In this document: positions 34,474 to 43,838 of the stretch, piece by piece
How the letters are laid out: each line of letters begins with the position of its first letter
Position numbering within the stretch: position 1 is the first letter of the stretch
Assembly: GCF_000348925.1 (NCBI RefSeq)
Contig: NZ_AODQ01000023.1
Span: 1 to 45,628, forward strand
Source of the DNA: Cesiribacter andamanensis AMV16
GTDB lineage: Bacteria; Bacteroidota; Bacteroidia; Cytophagales; Cyclobacteriaceae
Direction: 5' to 3'
Length of the DNA stretch: 45,628 bases
Notes under the pieces: generated by a model
Told to the model about the DNA's origin: nothing
The model's input: the letters and a program-made list of their open reading frames with translations, nothing else
Database searches by the model: none
Position numbers and translations under genes: made by a program

Positions 34474-35868
34474 ATGCGCTCCATGCACAATTTTTTTAAA
34501 CTGGTCTGGCTATCCATCAAGGGGGTGGAGCAGGACTATACAACCCTGGGCATCCGGCAGGCCATTGTGCTGCTGGCCATCCCCATGATTCTGGAAATGC
34601 TCATGGAATCCCTGTTTGCCATTGTCGATATCTTCTTTGTCGGCAGGCTGGGACCCGTAGCGCTGGCCACTGTAGGCCTGACAGAGTCGGTGCTGATGAT
34701 CATTTACTCGGTGGGCATGGGCGTAAGCATGGCAGCCACCGCCATGATCTCCCGCCGGTTTGGGGAGAAGAATTTCCGGGAGGCGGGCAGCCTAACCTTT
34801 CAGCTGTTGCTGACCGGCGGTGTGCTGTCACTGCTCATTGGAGTTGTGGCGGCGGTCTACGCCCCGCAGATCCTGTCGTTCATGGGGGCCGATGCAGCGG
34901 TAGTTGCTGCGGGCACTGCCTATGCCCGCATTATCTTTGCCGGCAACCTGGCCATTATCCTGCTGTTTCTGATCAATGGTGCCTTTAGGGGGGCAGGCCA
35001 GCCGCACCTGGCCATGCGGGCACTCTGGATCGCCAATGGGGCCAATATCCTGCTGGACCCCCTGCTGATCTTTGGTCTGGGCAGCTGGGAGGGACTTGGG
35101 CTTGAAGGTGCCGCCTGGGCTACCACCACTGGCAGAAGCATAGGGGTGGTATACCAGCTTTACCACCTCTTCAATGGAAAACACCAGCTTAGGGTGCTGC
35201 GGCACAATCTGGTGGTAAGCTATCGGGTGATTCTGCGCATCCTTAGGGTATCGGCCGGGGGTATGGGCCAGTTTCTGATCGATTCGGCCAGCTGGATCTT
35301 TCTAACCCGGCTCATTGCCGAGTTTGGCAGTAATGCCCTGGCCGGCTACACCATTGCTTTTCGGGTGATCGTGTTTGCGCTGCTGCCGGCCTGGGGCTTA
35401 TCAGGTGCAGCGGCTACCCTAGTGGGCCAGAACCTGGGTGCCGGCAAAGCCAGACGCGCAGAGCTTTCAGTATGGCTTACTGCCCGGTATAATGTGGTTT
35501 TTCTGGGGGGTGTAACGGTGCTGTTTCTCTTATTTGGCGAGTACCTGGCAGCCCTGTTCATCTCAGAACCTGAAGTGATCGCTATTGCGTCCAAAGCGCT
35601 TCGCATCATTACGTTGGGCTATGTGTTCTTTGGCCTGGGCATGGTTATGGTGCAGGCCTTTAACGGGGCAGGGGATACCCGTACGCCGGCCTACATCAAC
35701 ATTGTGGTGCTCTGGCTCATTGAAATACCGCTGGCTTACCTGTTGGCCATTACACTTGATTTTGCCGCTACCGGAATCTTTATCGCCATCGCCATCTGCC
35801 ATTCGCTGCATGCCATTGTGAGCTGGTGGTTGTTCAGGCGGGGCAGCTGGAAGAGCATCCGGGTATAG
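34474..35868 (+). CDS. MATE-family multidrug/metabolite exporter
   Basis: A cation-coupled exporter in the inner membrane, 464 aa with about 12 membrane helices. It has two homologous halves; IPMILEMLMESLFAIVDIFFVGRLGPVALATVGL is the N-half signature and GLSGAAATLVGQNLGAGKARRAE that of the C-half. The substrate is unknown. The start could be ATG 34483 (MHNFFKLV), since a promoter box ends only 5 bp before 34474. Confidence 0.92.
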   Translation: MRSMHNFFKLVWLSIKGVEQDYTTLGIRQAIVLLAIPMILEMLMESLFAIVDIFFVGRLGPVALATVGLTESVLMIIYSVGMGVSMAATAMISRRFGEKNFREAGSLTFQLLLTGGVLSLLIGVVAAVYAPQILSFMGADAAVVAAGTAYARIIFAGNLAIILLFLINGAFRGAGQPHLAMRALWIANGANILLDPLLIFGLGSWEGLGLEGAAWATTTGRSIGVVYQLYHLFNGKHQLRVLRHNLVVSYRVILRILRVSAGGMGQFLIDSASWIFLTRLIAEFGSNALAGYTIAFRVIVFALLPAWGLSGAAATLVGQNLGAGKARRAELSVWLTARYNVVFLGGVTVLFLLFGEYLAALFISEPEVIAIASKALRIITLGYVFFGLGMVMVQAFNGAGDTRTPAYINIVVLWLIEIPLAYLLAITLDFAATGIFIAIAICHSLHAIVSWWLFRRGSWKSIRV

Positions 35869-36105
35869 CATCCTTTTATTTTGTATTGTGCGATTTGGAG
35901 GAATATTGAGAGTATACCCCTTTATGCCCAACTGACTGCGGCGCCGGTATTGATGTTTAGGCAGGTAGTGATTCGCAGGCTTTTTTTTTATAGTTTTAGG
36001 CACTTCACCAGCAGCTCTTTGTTAGCGGTGTTTTGCTGCACGCTCCACTAGTTAAGTTGTCTGGCTGTAGTACCCTAATCCCTTTATCAACTCGTAAACA
36101 GGCTC
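35869..36105. other. Spacer before the serine hydrolase
   Basis: 237 bp with no ORF or RNA gene that I can support. A T9 run at 35981-35989 lacks a good preceding hairpin. Confidence 0.4.
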
Positions 36106-37663
36106 ATGAAACGACTACTGCTAGTACTTTTGTTGCTCCCCCTCTGCTGCCTGCAGGTACAGGGGCAGGGCAACTCCCCCAAGCCCGATCTCAAAAAACT
36201 CGATCGCTATTACGAACAGGTGGTCAAAGACTGGGGGGTGGCCCGGCATGACGGTGGGTATTGTAAAAGACGGCCAGCTGATCTTTAGCAAGGGGTATGG
36301 CGTAAAGGAAGTGGGTAAAATCGAACGGCCCGATGGCAATACCCTTTATGCCATTGCTTCCAATTCTAAAGCCTTTACTTCGGCTATGATTGCCCAGCTG
36401 GTGCAGGAAGGCAAGCTCAACTGGAATGATAAGGTAAAGCAGTACCTGCCCTACTTTGAGCTCTACGATCCCTACACCAGCCAGGAGGTTACCATACGGG
36501 ATTTGCTGAGCCACCGGGTAGGCCTGGGCACCTTTAGTGGTGATCTGATCTGGTACAAGTCTGAACTAAGCCCCGAAGACATCATTAAACGGCTGCAGTA
36601 CCTGCCAAAGGCGTATGATTTCAGAGCCGGGTATGGGTACTCTAACGTGATGTACATTACCGCCGGAGAGGTAATTGCCAAAGTGACCGGCAAAAGCTGG
36701 AGCCAGAATGTGCAGGAACGCCTGCTTGATCCCCTGGGCATGCAGCGCACCATTCCCTCCATCAGCCAGCTGGAGGCAAAGGGAAATGTGGCCACCCCCC
36801 ATGCAGTCATAGAGGGAGAAACAGTGCCCATTCCCTGGGTAAACTGGGATGCCGTTGCGGCTACCGGGGGGCTTATCTCCAGCACCAATGACATTGCCAA
36901 CTGGATGCTCTTTAACCTGAACGGGGGCATCTGGAAGGGAGATACCCTGCTGCAGAAAAATTCCCGAAACCTGCTCTGGACCCCGCATAACAATTTTGTG
37001 GTGGATCATACCAGCAAAAATGACCTCAACCAGAACTTCAGGGGCTATGGCCTGGGCTGGGACCTGAGTGATTTTCATGGCCGCCTGCGGGTAGGCCACA
37101 CCGGCGGCTACGATGGCATGCTCTCGTCTATTGCCCTGCTGCCCGATGAGGGCATAGGGGTAGTGGTACTCACCAACGGCACCAGAAGCCCCTTTATGGC
37201 TGTCAATCATTATACACTGGAAGTGCTGCTGGGCATCAAGGGCAAAGACTGGTCGGCCTACCTGCTGGAGCGTACCAGGCAGTGGGAAAAGGCAGATACC
37301 CATATTGCCGACATCAAAAGCAAGCGCCAGCCGGCCATACAACCCACCCATGCCCTGCAGGCCTATGCCGGCCGCTACGTGGCCGAAAGCTATGGCAGCA
37401 TAGAGGTAAAGCTGGAGAGGGATCAGCTGAAACTCCATTTTGAGCACAGCCCCGATCTGGCGGCCAGCCTGCACCACTGGCATGGCAATGTATGGGAGAT
37501 TCGCTGGGATAAGCCCCAGGCCTGGTTCTCCTTCGGTACGGTCCATTTTACGCTTGACCATAACCTGCAGATCAGCGGCCTGGAGTTTGAGGTGCCCAAT
37601 GACGATTTTCATTTTCAGGAGCTAAAGGCCAAACGAGTGGCGGCTGCTGGATCAGTCCAGTAA
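36106..37663 (+). CDS. Secreted serine hydrolase (beta-lactamase class C fold), frameshifted at about 36233-36244
   Basis: A penicillin-binding/esterase-type serine hydrolase. The first frame (36106-36240) encodes a signal peptide (MKRLLLVLLLLPLCCLQVQGQ) and LDRYYEQVVKDWGV. The rest continues from 36242 in the next frame (PGMTVGIVKDGQLIFSKGYGV). SxxK is in ASNSKAFT, YxN is YSN in GYGYSNVMY, the third motif is HTGGYDG, and a C-terminal lipocalin-like beta domain (about 385-500) follows. One extra G in the GGGGGGTGG stretch explains the break. A natural pseudogene is possible, but the downstream frame is otherwise intact. Substrate unknown. Confidence 0.85.
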
Positions 37664-37686
37664 AACAGGAACTGAGTTGAAGAACT

Positions 37687-37730
37687 AAAGGGGGTAGTTG
37701 TATCGAATAGATGCGGTTACCCCTTTTCTT
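37687..37730 (+). terminator. Likely terminator after the serine hydrolase
   Basis: AAAGGGG..TA (37687-37696, one extra G) can pair with TACCCCTTTT (37718-37727), followed by more T/C. Confidence 0.6.
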
Positions 37731-37753
37731 GTGCACGGCATTTCACCAAATGC

Positions 37754-37810
37754 TTCAGCTAGCTGAAAGGCCCACAGGGGCTGGTAGTGCAGTCTGCCCC
37801 CTGAAGGGGG
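37754..37810. repeat. 14-bp palindrome and GC hairpin upstream of gldA
   Basis: TTCAGCTAGCTGAA (37754-37767) is a perfect palindrome. CCCCC (37797-37801) and GGGGG (37806-37810) form a tight stem with a TGAA loop. Either could be an operator or RNA structure; no partner is known. Confidence 0.45.
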
Positions 37811-37892
37811 TGTAGTGCGGCACTTGCCCTTGCCTGCTGCCTGCTGAAAGTGGAGATCGGTGCCAATAGCGCTTAAGCCATAATAATTTTGT

Positions 37893-37900
37893 TATATTTG
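37893..37900 (+). promoter_or_regulatory. -7 box (TATATTTG) of the gld operon
   Basis: Exact TAnnTTTG match, 18 bp before the gldA ATG. Confidence 0.55.
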
Positions 37901-37918
37901 GTGCGTTAAACAGGCTGC

Positions 37919-38848
37919 ATGTCGCTGGAAGTACAAAATCTTTACAAACAATATGGTGAGCAGTGGGCGGTAAACGATGTATCGTTTACAGTGGGAGAAG
38001 GGGAGATTGTGGGCTTTTTGGGGCCAAACGGCGCCGGCAAGTCTACCACCATGAAAATTGCCACCTGCTACCTGCCCCCTACCGCCGGTACGGTGCGCAT
38101 CAATGGACTGGATGTGCTGGAGCACCCCTTGCGGGTACGTCAGCAGCTGGGCTACCTGCCCGAGCATAACCCCCTTTATCTGGATATGTATGTGCACGAG
38201 TACCTGCGCTTTATTGGCTCAGTGCATAAATTATCCGGCAAGCGGCTAAAACAGCGCGTAGGGGAGGTAGTAGCTCTTTGTGGCCTGGAGCGGGAGCAGA
38301 ACAAAAAGATACAGGCGCTCAGCAAGGGCTACCGCCAGCGCGTAGGCCTGGCCCAGGCACTGGTGCACGACCCCTCGGTGCTGATCCTGGACGAGCCCAC
38401 CACCGGCCTTGACCCAAACCAGATCGAAGAGATCCGGGGCGTGATTCGCTCCATCAGCGCTCGCAAAACAGTGGTGTTCAGCACCCACATCATGCAGGAG
38501 GTGCAGGCACTTTGCCAGCGGGTGGTGATCATTAACCGCGGCAGGGTAGTAGCCGATAGTCCGGTGAGCCGCCTGCAGCAACAGCCTGCCGGAGGCCGCC
38601 TGATCCGGGTGGAGTTTGAGGCCCCCATCAATCCGGAGCTGTTTGCCCGCCTGGAGGGCATTCGTCAGGTAGAAGAAGCCGGCGCCAGCCAGTACCTGCT
38701 CCACACCACCGACGATCTGCAGGTGCGTTCCCGCATCTTTCGCCTGGCCGCCGATAACGACCTGCCCCTGGTGGGCCTGCGGCTGGAGGAGAACTCACTC
38801 GAAAACGTATTCCGGGAGCTTACCCAACAACAACCTTCCGAAGCATGA
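37919..38848 (+). CDS. gldA: Gliding ABC transporter ATPase GldA
   Basis: ATP-binding subunit of the GldAFG transporter required for gliding in Bacteroidota. 309 aa. Walker [10 protein letters not shown] (35-43), signature-like [15 protein letters not shown], Walker [14 protein letters not shown], switch His in [13 protein letters not shown]-terminal extension (about 215-309) follows the ATPase core. Identity as GldA rather than another ABC ATPase rests on the gldF-gldG neighbours. Its stop overlaps gldF as ATGA. Confidence 0.93.
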   Translation: MSLEVQNLYKQYGEQWAVNDVSFTVGEGEIVGFLGPNGAGKSTTMKIATCYLPPTAGTVRINGLDVLEHPLRVRQQLGYLPEHNPLYLDMYVHEYLRFIGSVHKLSGKRLKQRVGEVVALCGLEREQNKKIQALSKGYRQRVGLAQALVHDPSVLILDEPTTGLDPNQIEEIRGVIRSISARKTVVFSTHIMQEVQALCQRVVIINRGRVVADSPVSRLQQQPAGGRLIRVEFEAPINPELFARLEGIRQVEEAGASQYLLHTTDDLQVRSRIFRLAADNDLPLVGLRLEENSLENVFRELTQQQPSEA

Positions 38849-39573
38849 GACACGTTTTTCTGAAAGAAGTAAACGCTTTTCTTAATTCCCTGATCGCCTA
38901 CATAGTCCTGAGTGTGTTTCTGATTGGGGTAGGGCTGCTGGTATGGGTATTTCCCGAGACCTCGGTGCTGGACTACGGCTATGCCGATCTGGATACCTTT
39001 TTTTCCTTTGGCCCCTATGTGCTGCTGTTTCTGCTGCCGGCCATTACCATGCGCACCTTTGCCGAAGAGAAAAAGGCCGGCACTCTGGAGCTGCTTTACA
39101 CCCGCCCCCTAACCGACTGGCAGATCATCCTGGGAAAATACCTGAGCAGCTTGTTTCTGCTCCTGCTGGCGCTGCTGCCTACGCTGCTGTATTATTACAG
39201 CCTGAGCGAGCTGGGCAACCCCCCGGGCAATATTGATGGGGCCGCGGTGGCGGGCTCCTACCTGGGCCTGTTCCTGCTGGGAGCTTCCTTTGCGGCCGTG
39301 GGGGTATTTGCTTCTTCGCTTACCGAAAACCAGATTATTTCTTTTCTGGTGGCCCTTTTTCTGTGCTTTCTGCTCTACACCGGCTTTAGCTCCCTGGCGG
39401 CGCTGGATGTGCTGGGCAGCACCGGCTATGTGGTGCAGCAGCTGGGCATTCTCTACCACTACGGAGCGCTCAGCAAGGGGCTGATCGATTCCCGCAATGT
39501 TCTTTATTTCATCAGCCTGATCCTGCTGATGCTGATGCTGACCAAACTGGTGCTGAGCAGCCGTAAATGGTAA
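38845..39573 (+). CDS. gldF: Gliding ABC transporter permease GldF
   Basis: A membrane subunit of 242 aa with six hydrophobic segments (around 12-35, 50-68, 98-117, 133-157, 164-182, 215-235). MRTFAEEKKAGTLELLYTRPLTDWQIILGKYLSSL is the ABC-2 permease signature, shared with NosY-type proteins. Overlaps gldA by 4 bp and gldG by 7 bp, so the three are translated as a unit. Confidence 0.93.
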   Translation: MRHVFLKEVNAFLNSLIAYIVLSVFLIGVGLLVWVFPETSVLDYGYADLDTFFSFGPYVLLFLLPAITMRTFAEEKKAGTLELLYTRPLTDWQIILGKYLSSLFLLLLALLPTLLYYYSLSELGNPPGNIDGAAVAGSYLGLFLLGASFAAVGVFASSLTENQIISFLVALFLCFLLYTGFSSLAALDVLGSTGYVVQQLGILYHYGALSKGLIDSRNVLYFISLILLMLMLTKLVLSSRKW

Positions 39574-41299
39574 CCCCCATGCAGATACCCAAATCACACC
39601 ATAGCGGTACCCCCAAAAAAATCGAAAGCCTGCTGCGCTTTGGCATCGGGCTTATGCTGCTGCTGATCCTCAACGTATGGGCCGCCGACCATTTTGTGCG
39701 GCTGGACCTGACCGAAGACCGCCGCTACACCATTACCCCCGCTACCAAAGCGCTGCTGCAGGAGCTTGATGATGTGGTGTATGTGGATGTGTACCTGCAG
39801 GGCGATGTGCCCTCGGGCTTCAAGCGCCTGCAGCGCAGCATCCGCGAAACACTGGAAGAGTTTCAGACCTATGGCGGGGCCAATATTCAGTATACGTTCA
39901 TAGACCCCACTACGGCCGTAAGCCAGCAGGCCCGCAACGAATTTTACAGCAGCCTGGCCCAAAAGGGCATCCAACCCACCAATATCTTTGATACCCAGGA
40001 GGGCAAGCGCACCGAAAAGCTGGTGTTTCCCGGCGCAGTGGTGAGCTATGGCGGGCAGGAGCGGGGCGTAATGCTGCTAAGGGGTAACATGGCTGCCCCT
40101 GCCGAAGAGCGGCTCAACCAGTCCATTGAAGGGGTAGAATACCAGCTGGCCTCCGCCATTCGGGAGCTTACCCGGCAGGGCCAGTCCCGGCTGGGCTGGC
40201 TGGTGGGCCAGGGCGAGGCCGATTCCCTGCAGGTGCAGAGCATCCGCCAGACCCTGCAGGAGCAATACAGCCTGCAAAACCTGCGGCCCGAACAGCTGGC
40301 CGAGCAGCAACCCGCCACCCTGCTCATTGCTAACCCAACCCGGACCTATACCGAACAACAGCTCTTTCTGCTGGATCAGTATGTGATGCGCGGGGGCAAT
40401 CTGCTGGTGTTTATGGATGCCGTACGGGTGAATATGGACAGCCTTGCCCAGTCTGGAGGGACCATAGCCGTGGCCCAGCCCCTGGGCCTGGAAGACCTGC
40501 TCTTTCGCTGGGGCCTTCGCCTGAACCAGAACCTGGTGCAGGACCTGAGCTCGGGCGCCTACCCGGTGGTGGTGGGCAATATGGGCAACCAGCCCCAGAT
40601 GCGCATGCTGCGCTGGCCCTTTTTTCCGGTGCTCAACAACTATGCGCCGCACCCCATTGTGCGCAACCTGGATGCCACCTATGCCCGCTTTGTCAACAGC
40701 CTGGATACTGTAAAAGCTGATGGGGTTCGCAAAACGCCCCTGATCTTTACCTCCCCCTACAGCCGCCTGTTCAATGCCCCGGTGCAGGTGAATATTGAAG
40801 ATTTGCGCCGCGATGTACGGCAGGAAAGTTACAATGCGGGCCCGCAGGCCGTGGCCTACCTGCTGGAAGGAAACTTCACCTCGCTCTACAAAAACCGCTT
40901 TCTGCCCGAGGGGGTAGAGGAGCGGGGCTTTAAGGCCGATGGACAGGGGGCAAAATCATAGTGGTGGCCGATGGGGATTTTCCGCTCAATGAAGTAAACC
41001 GTCGCACCCGGGAGGCTCTGCCGCTGGGCGCGGCCCCCTTTACCCAGCAGATCTTTGCCAATGGTGAATTCATCGAAAATGCGCTGGCCTACCTGACTAG
41101 TGAAGGGGGGCTGATCATGGCCCGCAATAAGGAAGTGAGCATCCGCCCGCTTGATCCCGTGCGGGTAGAGCGGGAGCGCAGCTGGTGGCAGGGCCTGAAC
41201 CTGCTGGTGCCGGTGCTGCTGGTGGTGGCCCTGGGCGTGGGGCACGCCTTCTGGCGCAAACGCAAATACGCCCGCTTCTCTAAACCTCCTGAAGCATGA
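39567..41299 (+). CDS. gldG: Gliding ABC transporter auxiliary protein GldG, frameshifted at about 40946-40951
   Basis: A periplasmic/auxiliary subunit of the Gld transporter. One N-terminal helix (about 21-38), then the ABC-type uncharacterised domain (LDLTEDRRYTITPATKALLQELDDVVYVDVYL). The frame stops at 40961 after GVEERGFKADGQGAKS. The expected continuation GKIIVVADGDFPLNEVNRR, NGEFIENALAYLT and a C-terminal helix (LNLLVPVLLVVALGVGHAFW) lie in the next frame to 41299. Restoring one G in the G5 run (40946-40950) gives CAG GGG GGC AAA ATC and a full protein of about 577 aa. The GTG at 40961 is a chance start. Confidence 0.9.
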
Positions 41300-42231
41300 C
41301 TCGAAAAAACTGGGCGCTTGCCATCATCCTGATTGTTCTGATTGCAGTATTTGGCGTACTGGTAGGCCGCAAAGGCCCCACCAGCAGCCTCCAGATAGAG
41401 AAAAGCCTGTTTGCGGTTGCCGACACGGCGGCCCTTGATCTGATTGTGCTGCGCCAGCCCGATGGGGCCGTGCAGCGCCTGGAGCGGCGCCAGGGCCACT
41501 GGCAACTCAATGAGCACTATGCCGCCGACCCCTCCATGATGCGGCTGCTGCTGAGCGTACTCAGGCAGGTGCAGGTGCGCCGGCCCGTAGCCCGCAGCCA
41601 GCAGGAGGAAGTGCTGAGCCAGCTGGAGCAGCAGGGCGTAGAGGTGGAGCTGCAGGGCGACCCAAATCAACGCTTTCTGGTAGGGGGGCGGGAGGCCGAA
41701 CGCATCTCTTATTTTGCCCGAAACGGACAGGCGTATGTGATGGAGCTGCCCGGCTATGCCAGCTACTTCAGCAGCATCTTTTTCCTGAAGCAAACGGACC
41801 TGCGCAACAAAATGCTGGCCACCCTCAACAGTATGAACTTTCAGGCCCTGGATGTAGCCTACCCGGCCGATACCAGCCAGAATGTGCGCATCCGCTTTCG
41901 CAACAACATGCTGGGGGTGGAGGATATTGTGCGGCCCGATAGCTCGGTACTCTTTCAGTACATGATGATCTACGAGCCCCTTGAGGTAGCCGGCTATCTG
42001 GCGCCCGGCGAAGACCCCCTGTACGACAGCCTGCTGCAAACCCCTCCGCTGGCCCATTTTCATATGCGCACGGTGGGCAATTCGGAAGGCATGCGCCTGC
42101 ACCTCTATCCCCAGCTGCCCGGCCGCCGCTACCGCCTGGGCTACCTGCCCCGACAGAAGGAAGCCGTGCTGCTGGACGAGCGCCTGGCCCAGGCCATGCT
42201 GATTCGCCGCCGGGATCTGCTGCTGGAGTAA
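41296..42231 (+). CDS. DUF4340 protein
   Basis: A 311-residue protein with an N-terminal membrane helix (about 6-24) and an extracytoplasmic beta-rich domain with FAVADTAALDLIVLRQPDGAVQRLERRQGHWQLNEHYAADPSMMRLLLSVLRQVQV, the DUF4340 pattern. Such proteins usually sit next to GldG-like ABC auxiliary proteins, as here (4-bp overlap). Exact role unknown, probably an accessory of the Gld transporter. Confidence 0.82.
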   Translation: MTRKNWALAIILIVLIAVFGVLVGRKGPTSSLQIEKSLFAVADTAALDLIVLRQPDGAVQRLERRQGHWQLNEHYAADPSMMRLLLSVLRQVQVRRPVARSQQEEVLSQLEQQGVEVELQGDPNQRFLVGGREAERISYFARNGQAYVMELPGYASYFSSIFFLKQTDLRNKMLATLNSMNFQALDVAYPADTSQNVRIRFRNNMLGVEDIVRPDSSVLFQYMMIYEPLEVAGYLAPGEDPLYDSLLQTPPLAHFHMRTVGNSEGMRLHLYPQLPGRRYRLGYLPRQKEAVLLDERLAQAMLIRRRDLLLE

Positions 42232-42587
42232 GGCGCAAATGGGTATTCTCTGGTGCGCGCTGATCCCCGGACTGTCGCAGGTTCTCTGAACCTGTGACAC
42301 AAATCATGGAGTTCCCCGAACTCCACTGACCTGGCAAAGCTATTGCTTCCTAACTACAGTATCCCTCAGAGAAAAAGCAAGCCAGGGTAAGCAACAAACG
42401 CCTACTAGTGGAGATATTGGCAGCTGTAGCGGCGCTGGTCTGAGAAATCCGGAAGGATTATGCCGGCTAATCTGCCGGCCGGAAATCTATTCCGAAAAAA
42501 GGCGTTATCTTGTGTAGCAAGAGGGTAGCAGCTTAGCTATTTTTTTTAACTTTAGGCCGCAAAATCTTACAATCCCCTTCACCAGAT
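42232..42587 (+). other. 356-bp spacer before dnaN with two tandem hairpins
   Basis: Hairpin 1: 42273-42284 with 42288-42299 (12 pairs, one G-T, loop TCT). Hairpin 2: GGAGTTC (42308-42314) with GAACTCC (42318-42324), loop CCC. Only 8 nt separate them, and no T tract follows. No supported ORF. TAACTTTA (42547-42554) is one mismatch from the -7 consensus and may be the dnaN promoter. Confidence 0.5.
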
Positions 42588-43712
42588 ATGAAGTTTATCG
42601 TTTCTTCTTCCGCCCTTCTTAAGCAGTTATCGGCCATCAGCGGGGTAATTACCTCTAATCCGGTAGTTCCCATTCTGGAGAACTTTCTGTTTGAGATCAA
42701 CGAGGGGGCGCTGAGAGTAACAGCTTCCGACCTGCAAACCAGCATGATCACCGAAATGGAGGTGGAAGCCCGGGAAAGTGGCAACATTGCCGTGCCGGCC
42801 CGCATCCTGATGGATACCCTTAAGAATTTGCCCGAGCAGCCGGTTACCTTCAGCATTGATGAAGAAACCTATACCATCGAGATCTCATCCGACAATGGCC
42901 GCTACAAACTGGCCGGTGAGAATGCCACTGATTTTCCGCGTACACCCGAAGTAAACGATCCCTATGGGGTAGACATTCCGGCCGATACGCTGCAGAACGC
43001 CATAGCCAATACGCTCTTTGCCGTAAGCAACGACGAGCTGCGCCCGGCCATGACGGGGGTATACATTCAGCTGCGCGATACCAACGCCACTTTTGTGGCC
43101 ACCGACGGCCACCGTCTGATCCGCTACCGCCGGGTAGATGTGGCCGCCGATATGGACAACAACATCATTCTGCCCAAAAAGGCGCTGAACCTGCTGCGTA
43201 CCACGCTGCCTTCTGGCAGTACCCCGGTTACGGTAGAGTTCAATGCCTCCAATGCTTTCTTCAAGTTCAACAACGTGCGGATGATCTGTCGCCTGATCGA
43301 CGAGCGTTTCCCCGACTATGAGAATGTAATTCCGGTAGATAACAACAACAAGATGGTGATCAACCGCCTGGAGTTCCTGAGCTCCCTGAAGCGGATTGCC
43401 ATTTATGCCAACAAAACCACCCACCAGGTGCGCCTCAAGATCACCGGCAACGAGCTGCAGATCTCGGCCGAAGACCTGGACTTCTCCAACGAAGCCATGG
43501 AGCGCCTAAGCTGCGACCATGATGGCGAGGATATCGAGATCGGCTTCAATGCCCGCTTCCTCATCGAGATGCTCAACAACCTGGACTCTACCGATGTGCA
43601 ACTGAACCTGAGCAAACCCAACCGCGCCGGCCTGCTCATTCCGCGGGACAAGGATGAGAACGAAGACATCCTGATGCTGGTAATGCCGGTGATGCTGAAC
43701 AATTATGTGTAG
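42588..43712 (+). CDS. dnaN: DNA polymerase III beta sliding clamp
   Basis: The processivity clamp, 374 aa, three repeated domains. MKFIVSSSALLKQLSAISGVITSNPVVPILENFLFEI at the N-terminus, VSNDELRPAMTGVYIQL and TDGHRLIRYRR in the second domain, and the C-terminal LVMPVMLNNYV match DnaN. dnaA and recF are not adjacent; the gene follows the gld operon instead and ends at a strong terminator. Confidence 0.98.
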   Translation: MKFIVSSSALLKQLSAISGVITSNPVVPILENFLFEINEGALRVTASDLQTSMITEMEVEARESGNIAVPARILMDTLKNLPEQPVTFSIDEETYTIEISSDNGRYKLAGENATDFPRTPEVNDPYGVDIPADTLQNAIANTLFAVSNDELRPAMTGVYIQLRDTNATFVATDGHRLIRYRRVDVAADMDNNIILPKKALNLLRTTLPSGSTPVTVEFNASNAFFKFNNVRMICRLIDERFPDYENVIPVDNNNKMVINRLEFLSSLKRIAIYANKTTHQVRLKITGNELQISAEDLDFSNEAMERLSCDHDGEDIEIGFNARFLIEMLNNLDSTDVQLNLSKPNRAGLLIPRDKDENEDILMLVMPVMLNNYV

Positions 43713-43763
43713 GCAGAATAAGTAGGCGCGCTGGAAGGCGCTTTTGCGGATATCAAAACCTAA

Positions 43764-43800
43764 AAAAGGCCGCTGCTGAATAGATCAGCAGCGGCCTTTT
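43764..43800. terminator. Bidirectional terminator between dnaN and the stress-protein operon
   Basis: AAAAGGCCGCTGCTGA (43764-43779) pairs perfectly over 16 bp with TCAGCAGCGGCCTTTT (43785-43800), loop ATAGA. A/T tracts on both sides suit both convergent genes. Confidence 0.93.
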
Positions 43801-43838
43801 ACATTTGGATAAATACCCTTTCAATTCATCAGATGTTT

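Noticed and set aside
37831-37844. Two tandem TGCCTGC units
   Set aside because: Too short and simple to interpret.
40961-41299. A separate 112-aa gene starting GTG at 40961
   Set aside because: The residues before the GTG in the same frame continue the GldG sequence, so it is the GldG C-terminus after a frameshift.
42239-42289. A 16-codon ORF after the DUF4340 gene
   Set aside because: Too short and coincident with a hairpin; no support.
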